The notes under the pieces: model-generated
Told to the model about the DNA's origin: nothing
Seen by the model: only the letters and a program-made list of their open reading frames with translations
Database searches by the model: none
In this document: in pieces, positions 13,997 to 16,769 of the stretch
Position numbering within the stretch: the stretch's first letter is position 1
Layout: every line of letters begins with the position of its first letter
Translations under genes and position numbers: made by a program
Assembly (NCBI GenBank): GCA_038317685.1
Contig: JBBQBQ010000053.1
Span: 1-16,769 of the forward strand
DNA: 16,769 nt
DNA from: JBBQBQ01 sp038317685
GTDB lineage: Bacteria; Desulfobacterota; Desulfuromonadia; Desulfuromonadales; DDH964
Direction of reading: 5' to 3'

Positions 13997-14262
13997 TTGG
14001 GTTTGCCGGAGTATGCTGGAAGTGGTGCAGCATTTGTGGCTTTGTCAGGAAAGTTCCCACTAGATTTCTTGTACCGGGCCTTGAGTTCGGCCACCCACAG
14101 CAGTTCGCCCGCCTCGACGTCATCCCCGCCGCGGGTGGCCTCTTCGAGCTGGGTGAGGTGGATGTTTTTCTGTCCCAGCCGGTGGCAGTAGTCGAAACGG
14201 CGCTCATTGATCAGGGCGCGGACTTTAGCTGTTTTCGGTATGGTCCTGGTGGATATCGGCAT
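13993..14262 (-). CDS. short protein of unknown function
   Basis: 89 residues from ATG 14262, which lies inside the end of the upstream membrane-protein gene (38-base overlap) and has no ribosome site, so the true start may differ. The central part looks like a real, charged, helical protein (VRALINERRFDYCHRLGQ, NIHLTQLEEATRGG, GELLWVAELKARYKK). The last 25 or so residues (SSGNFPDKATNAAPL onward) look like unrelated readthrough. I do not recognise the family. Its position between a membrane-protein gene and a toxin-antitoxin pair, overlapping both neighbours, suggests a fragment left by rearrangement. Confidence 0.35.
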   Translation of the reverse strand: MPISTRTIPKTAKVRALINERRFDYCHRLGQKNIHLTQLEEATRGGDDVEAGELLWVAELKARYKKSSGNFPDKATNAAPLPAYSGKPN

Positions 14263-15154
14263 TCTTGGGAAACTTTGGATGGTGCAAAATCACCGGGATG
14301 CTGGTGTCAAACAGGCTGTTGGCAAATTTTAAGAATATCCAGAACACCAGTATCGGCAGCGCAATGACCTGAATGACAAATATGCCGACATACAAAAAAG
14401 CCAGCTTCAAAAGGTTCTCTATTATGTTGCCGGCATTGCTGACCGTGGCCACGATGGCGTCCTTGAATTCCATGGATTTTTGTTGAATAAACGCGGCGTT
14501 ATTCTTGATGGTCCCCAATATGCCGTCAATCTTCGGGAGGGAGAACTGCATCAATTTATTAAGTTCCGTAGCGCCAACCGCCAATTCATTGTTGGCGCTG
14601 GTGATCTTTTCCGAGAAAAAGTGATCTTGCAGGTAGTTATTGGCCATGGCCGATATCGGCAACGCAAATCTGGCAATAAGGACGAAGAAAATCAGCCTCA
14701 TCAGGGTTTTTCGAAGCGGGGTAAATTTTTCATTTTCAACCAAAATCAGGACCGAGAAAAGCAAGAGCAGCAGTGCAAGGAGTTGCGGCGCGAGGGAAAC
14801 ACCAATCTCAAAGGCGAGTTTCTGAACGCCCAGAGAGGTGATCGCCGTTACCAGGACGTCGGACGCGCGCTCCGTCATATCGTCAATCGGGTCGAGCGCC
14901 TGTCCTACTGCCAGGGTGACTCCGATTCCCGCAGGTTCCAGGTTCAGGCTCGAGTCTTTTACGATGGAAACAGAGGCGTTGATAATCCTGCAGGTAGCAT
15001 AAGCAACCCCGGCGCTGGAGATTGCCTCACTGAAGTAGTCGTCGGTAAGGCGATCAAGGACAGGCAGCCGGACTCCTGAGGAAAAAAACAGCAGAACCGC
15101 CACCAGGGCTCCAATGGTGGCTCTTGCCCATTTGGGAAGTCTGGATATTGTCAT
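14225..15154 (-). CDS. multi-pass membrane protein, function unknown
   Basis: 309 residues. A signal-anchor or first helix occupies about 12-28 (ATIGALVAVLLFFSSGV). A long periplasmic-type stretch with few charges follows (about 30-110), then helices near 117-140 (LALLLLLFSVLILV), 148-170 (LMRLIFFVLIARFALPI), and 254-280 (LAFLYVGIFVIQVIALPIL). Between the third and fourth helices is a polar, likely coiled segment (ITSANNELAVGATELNKLMQ). The tail after 285 is soluble and His-rich (HHPKFPKNADIHQDH). No catalytic motif is visible. The ribosome site is weak (GGAA). Codon use is less GC-biased than in the core genes, compatible with transfer. I do not recognise the family. Confidence 0.65.
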   Translation of the reverse strand: MTISRLPKWARATIGALVAVLLFFSSGVRLPVLDRLTDDYFSEAISSAGVAYATCRIINASVSIVKDSSLNLEPAGIGVTLAVGQALDPIDDMTERASDVLVTAITSLGVQKLAFEIGVSLAPQLLALLLLLFSVLILVENEKFTPLRKTLMRLIFFVLIARFALPISAMANNYLQDHFFSEKITSANNELAVGATELNKLMQFSLPKIDGILGTIKNNAAFIQQKSMEFKDAIVATVSNAGNIIENLLKLAFLYVGIFVIQVIALPILVFWIFLKFANSLFDTSIPVILHHPKFPKNADIHQDHTENS

Positions 15155-15685
15155 TTTTTTGATTGTTCCAAGGCAGCGTTACGAAATTGCCGGCAATGAG
15201 GAAATCGCCTTCAGACCAGCAATTTCAGCGACGATCGGCAGCAAACAAGGAGTCACAAGGTTATCACAAGATTCGCCAAGGGTAGGCCGCGGGGACAGGA
15301 TGCGAAGGTTTGGACAACGATTTCATCATTCGCGGAAATCCCCTGATAGCGACCTTGAAGGCCAAGTGCTGATTTGGTTTTAAGGACTTGGGCTGGTCCG
15401 AACTCGGCTATAGCAGTACCAATCTTCTCAGCGGAAGCTATGTTGAAAAGGACTGCTCCCTGGGGAAAGTTTGATTTTCATGGGCGTCCCCTATGTTCCT
15501 CCCCATCCTTCCCGTGCTGTCCGGCTCAGGAATTGAGTAAAAGATGAGCATGAAAAATCCCGGTTCCGGTCAGGAAGGGATAATTCGCGCTGCTGCGCCG
15601 CATCCGGAATCCGGAAAGGTTGCAAAGGGCCGGTCAGGTGGTAGGGTCACAATGTATTTCGAAAGGCCTCGGGAAAGGAGAGTCT
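15155..15685. other. 531-base divergent intergenic region
   Basis: No convincing gene is present. The minus-strand half contains an exact 12-bp palindrome ATTGCCGGCAAT at 15186-15197, 31 bases before the membrane-protein ATG. It also has three ACAAG units at 15245, 15255 and 15266, spaced 10 and 11 bases; the last two share the longer core TCACAAG. These could bind a regulator. On the plus side, towards the cytochrome gene, ATCCGGA is repeated in tandem near 15603-15616. I could not identify a clear sigma70 or sigma54 promoter. A 33-codon open stretch ending near 15472 has no start and is not called. Confidence 0.4.
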
Positions 15686-16048
15686 ATGAAGCGGATGAGA
15701 ACTTCGAAAAGCGCAGGATGGCCCCTCTTCGTGATCCTGGCACTGGTTCTGAGCCTGGGATCGGCGCCGGCGTGGTCGTCCTCCGGCGGGGACGACGATC
15801 AGGGCAAGGCGGTGTACGAAAAGGCCTGCAAGTTCTGCCACTCGACAGGGGTGATGGGCAGCCCCAAGTTGGGGGACCAGGTGGAATGGAAGAACCGGAT
15901 TGCCCAGGGGATGGATACCCTGGTCGATCATTCCATCAACGGGTACCAGGGGAAGCATGGAAAAATGCCGCCCCGCGGGGGTAACCCGGATTTGACCGAT
16001 GCCCAGGTCAAGGCCGCCGTTCACTACCTGGTCGAGGAGTCGAAATAG
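15686..16048 (+). CDS. exported monoheme c-type cytochrome, c5-like
   Basis: 120 residues. ATG at 15686 has AAGGAG 6-7 bases upstream; the frame is open earlier without homology. Residues 1-31 form a signal peptide (basic MKRMRTSKS, then LFVILALVLSLG, ending APAWS). The mature part has one heme site, CKFCH at 48-52. The axial Met is probably Met94 in KMPPRGG, and LTDAQVKAAVHYLVE forms the closing helix. Small class I cytochromes of this c5/c555 type carry electrons in the periplasm. It is a single-gene unit: a strong terminator follows 25 bases after the stop. Electron partners are not encoded nearby. Confidence 0.92.
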   Translation: MKRMRTSKSAGWPLFVILALVLSLGSAPAWSSSGGDDDQGKAVYEKACKFCHSTGVMGSPKLGDQVEWKNRIAQGMDTLVDHSINGYQGKHGKMPPRGGNPDLTDAQVKAAVHYLVEESK

Positions 16049-16073
16049 AGTTGCTGTTCGAGGGGTTGGCTGG

Positions 16074-16104
16074 AAAACCCTCCGGTTCTGTCGGAGGGTT
16101 TTTT
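16074..16104 (+). terminator. rho-independent terminator of the cytochrome gene
   Basis: AAAACCCTCCG pairs perfectly with CGGAGGGTTTT across a 7-base loop, and the stem runs straight into TTTTTT (16099-16104). It starts 26 bases after the cytochrome stop codon. This is a textbook intrinsic terminator. Confidence 0.93.
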
Positions 16105-16112
16105 AAAGGAGC

Positions 16113-16171
16113 TTAAAGGGGTCGCGTACAAAATCCAAATTTTGAATTTTGTAAACGTGGCCCCTCTTTAA
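16113..16171. repeat. 59-bp quasi-palindromic REP/MITE-like element
   Basis: The left arm (TTAAAG-GGGTCGCGTA, then CAAAATCCAAA) and the right arm, read in complement (TTAAAGAGGGGCCACGTTTA, then CAAAATTCAAAA), match with a few mismatches and short gaps. The two meet in an AT-rich centre. It could form a long imperfect hairpin. It sits between two terminators facing each other and encodes nothing. Form and place resemble dispersed REP/MITE elements; a single copy in this window cannot prove that. Confidence 0.55.
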
Positions 16172-16175
16172 CCGC

Positions 16176-16207
16176 AAAAAGGGACAGGCTGGTTTTCCAG
16201 CTGTCCC
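16176..16207 (-). terminator. rho-independent terminator of the mntA-hepT unit
   Basis: Read on the minus strand, GGGACAGCTGG, an AAAA loop and CCAGcCTGTCCC (one bulged C) form an 11-bp stem, followed by TTTTT (16180-16176). It lies 49 bases after the stop of the hepT frame, which reads towards it. Strong stem and adequate T-tract. Confidence 0.8.
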
Positions 16208-16255
16208 CTGACGTGTTCATCAATCCATTGCCCCCCCTTGGCATTGCCCAATGTC

Positions 16256-16581
16256 TCAGCCGCGTTCCTGCTTTAACATTTCCTGAAGCTGTGGAACGAT
16301 CGGCGGCAGATTTTCCCGCATGGTTTTCCAGACGATCTCAACGCTGCTGCCGAAATACTCATGAATCAGCAGATTGAGAATCCCCCGCATCTCAGTCCAA
16401 GGGAGTTCAGGAAAGAGCTGTTGCACATCAACCGGGACGTGATTGGCCGCTTCACCAATAACGTCCAGATTGCGCACCACCGCATCGATGACCAACTGGT
16501 TTTTGCGAAAGGACAGGTAGTCATTCCGGTGGTGTAAGAGTCGATGCGGGAGATGCATTCCAGGATGTCCTGGATGCGGTA
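16256..16581 (-). pseudogene. hepT: HepT-like ribonuclease toxin, frameshifted
   Basis: The main frame (16256-16528) encodes the C-terminal three quarters of a HepT/DUF86 HEPN toxin: DYLSFRKNQLVIDAVVRN, LDVIGEAANHVP, then the active-site region and FGSSVEIVWKTM. The missing N-terminus (YRIQDILECISRIDSYTTGM) lies in the other frame at 16581-16522. One base deleted near 16522-16527 would explain the split. No start codon precedes it; an in-frame TGA lies 4 bases before the TAC. The RX4HXY RNase motif, usually MRNxLIHxYF, reads ILNLLIHEYF, so the catalytic Arg is Leu (CTC at 16378-16376) while His and Tyr remain. HepT is normally AMPylated and silenced by MntA, encoded just upstream. This copy should be dead. 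Confidence 0.8.
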
Positions 16582-16591
16582 CCGTCAGTCC

Positions 16592-16769
16592 CTAGACGGC
16601 AGGCACCGACTCCCGCAGGATTTTATCCCGCAATTGCGGCTTGAGGGCGTCTGGGGTGACGAGATCGACCGGTTGGCCAAGGGTCGCTTCGAGGTCGTTC
16701 CTCAGGCGGACAAATTCGAAGAGCCCGCCGGTGCGTTCGAATTCGACGAGGATATCGATGTCGCTATCC
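16592..16769 (-). CDS. mntA: MntA-type minimal nucleotidyltransferase antitoxin, C-terminal part
   Basis: The last 58 sense codons and part of one more lie in the window; the N-terminus, with the GSxxxR loop, is beyond the right edge. The visible part starts with the metal-binding DxD strand (SDIDILVEFE) and continues FEFVRLRNDLEATLG, then PVDLVTPDALKPQLRDKIL and ESVPAV before TAG 16594-16592. This is the classic layout of MNT-domain antitoxins encoded directly before HepT, which add AMP to the toxin's Tyr. The frame is intact as far as seen. The broken hepT begins about 10 bases further on. Identification is firm; whether the protein is still made is unknown. Confidence 0.85.
   Translation of the reverse strand, partial: DSDIDILVEFERTGGLFEFVRLRNDLEATLGQPVDLVTPDALKPQLRDKILRESVPAV

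Noticed and set aside
15598..15640. Possible sigma54 promoter before the cytochrome gene
   Set aside because: GG and GC elements are present but their spacing does not match the -24/-12 arrangement.
15544..15984. Plus-strand 146-codon frame over the cytochrome gene
   Set aside because: Conflicts with the cytochrome, which has a signal peptide, a CxxCH motif and a ribosome site.
1..16769. CRISPR array, tRNA, rRNA or complete insertion sequence
   Set aside because: No regularly spaced repeats, cloverleaf-like sequences, rRNA segments or transposase genes were found on either strand.

Overview
The window is about 16.8 kb of GC-rich bacterial DNA with compact, mostly minus-strand genes, strong Shine-Dalgarno sites and repeated 4-base stop/start overlaps. 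Two things point to the Desulfuromonadales/Geobacterales side of the old Deltaproteobacteria. One is an N-terminal module plus zinc ribbon on a membrane protein (3717-5150), an arrangement I associate with that group. The other is an exported monoheme cytochrome c. This placement is an inference; no rRNA or other phylogenetic marker is present.

Layout. 1-1541 (minus) holds a TerC-family membrane protein cut by the left edge, a Nudix hydrolase and an exported dienelactone-hydrolase-like enzyme with its own promoter. 1563-3566 (minus) is a tight operon read from a good sigma70 promoter: cyclophilin PPIase, PaaI-like thioesterase, isoprenylcysteine-methyltransferase-like membrane protein, and the ribosome-rescue factor ArfB. 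3717-5150 (plus) is a zinc-ribbon/rhomboid-fold membrane protein that keeps the serine motif but appears to lack the catalytic histidine. 5205-6848 (minus) is aroE-aroK (shikimate pathway) followed by a 4-oxalocrotonate-tautomerase-like gene. 7043-7980 (minus) is a GFA-fold zinc protein coupled to a SAM methyltransferase. 8145-11239 (minus) is a large DUF2207-type exported membrane protein with a Gly-rich tail, preceded by a low-specificity threonine aldolase. 11341-12799 (minus) is a chain of overlapping small genes: YjdM/PhnA zinc-ribbon protein, cupin without a standard start codon, TMEM175-like channel, and 2[4Fe-4S] ferredoxin. A small plus-strand membrane protein lies at 13036-13350.

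The right part, from about 13.4 kb, is accessory and decayed. It holds a Gly-rich gene remnant, a RelE-type toxin gene interrupted by an amber codon at a conserved lysine position with its short antitoxin partner, an unrecognised short ORF, and an unrecognised 309-residue membrane protein. An exported c-type cytochrome follows, with a textbook terminator and a 59-bp quasi-palindrome. Last comes a MntA/HepT toxin-antitoxin pair whose HepT gene has lost its start, carries a frameshift, and has Leu in place of the motif arginine. So both toxin genes visible here look disabled while their partners still read open.

I do not see a convincing new multi-gene defence or biosynthetic system. The most interesting items are the likely pseudoprotease rhomboid fusion, the two independently broken toxins, and the cupin that may start with CTG inside a stop/start overlap. 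No tRNA, rRNA, CRISPR array or complete insertion sequence was seen.
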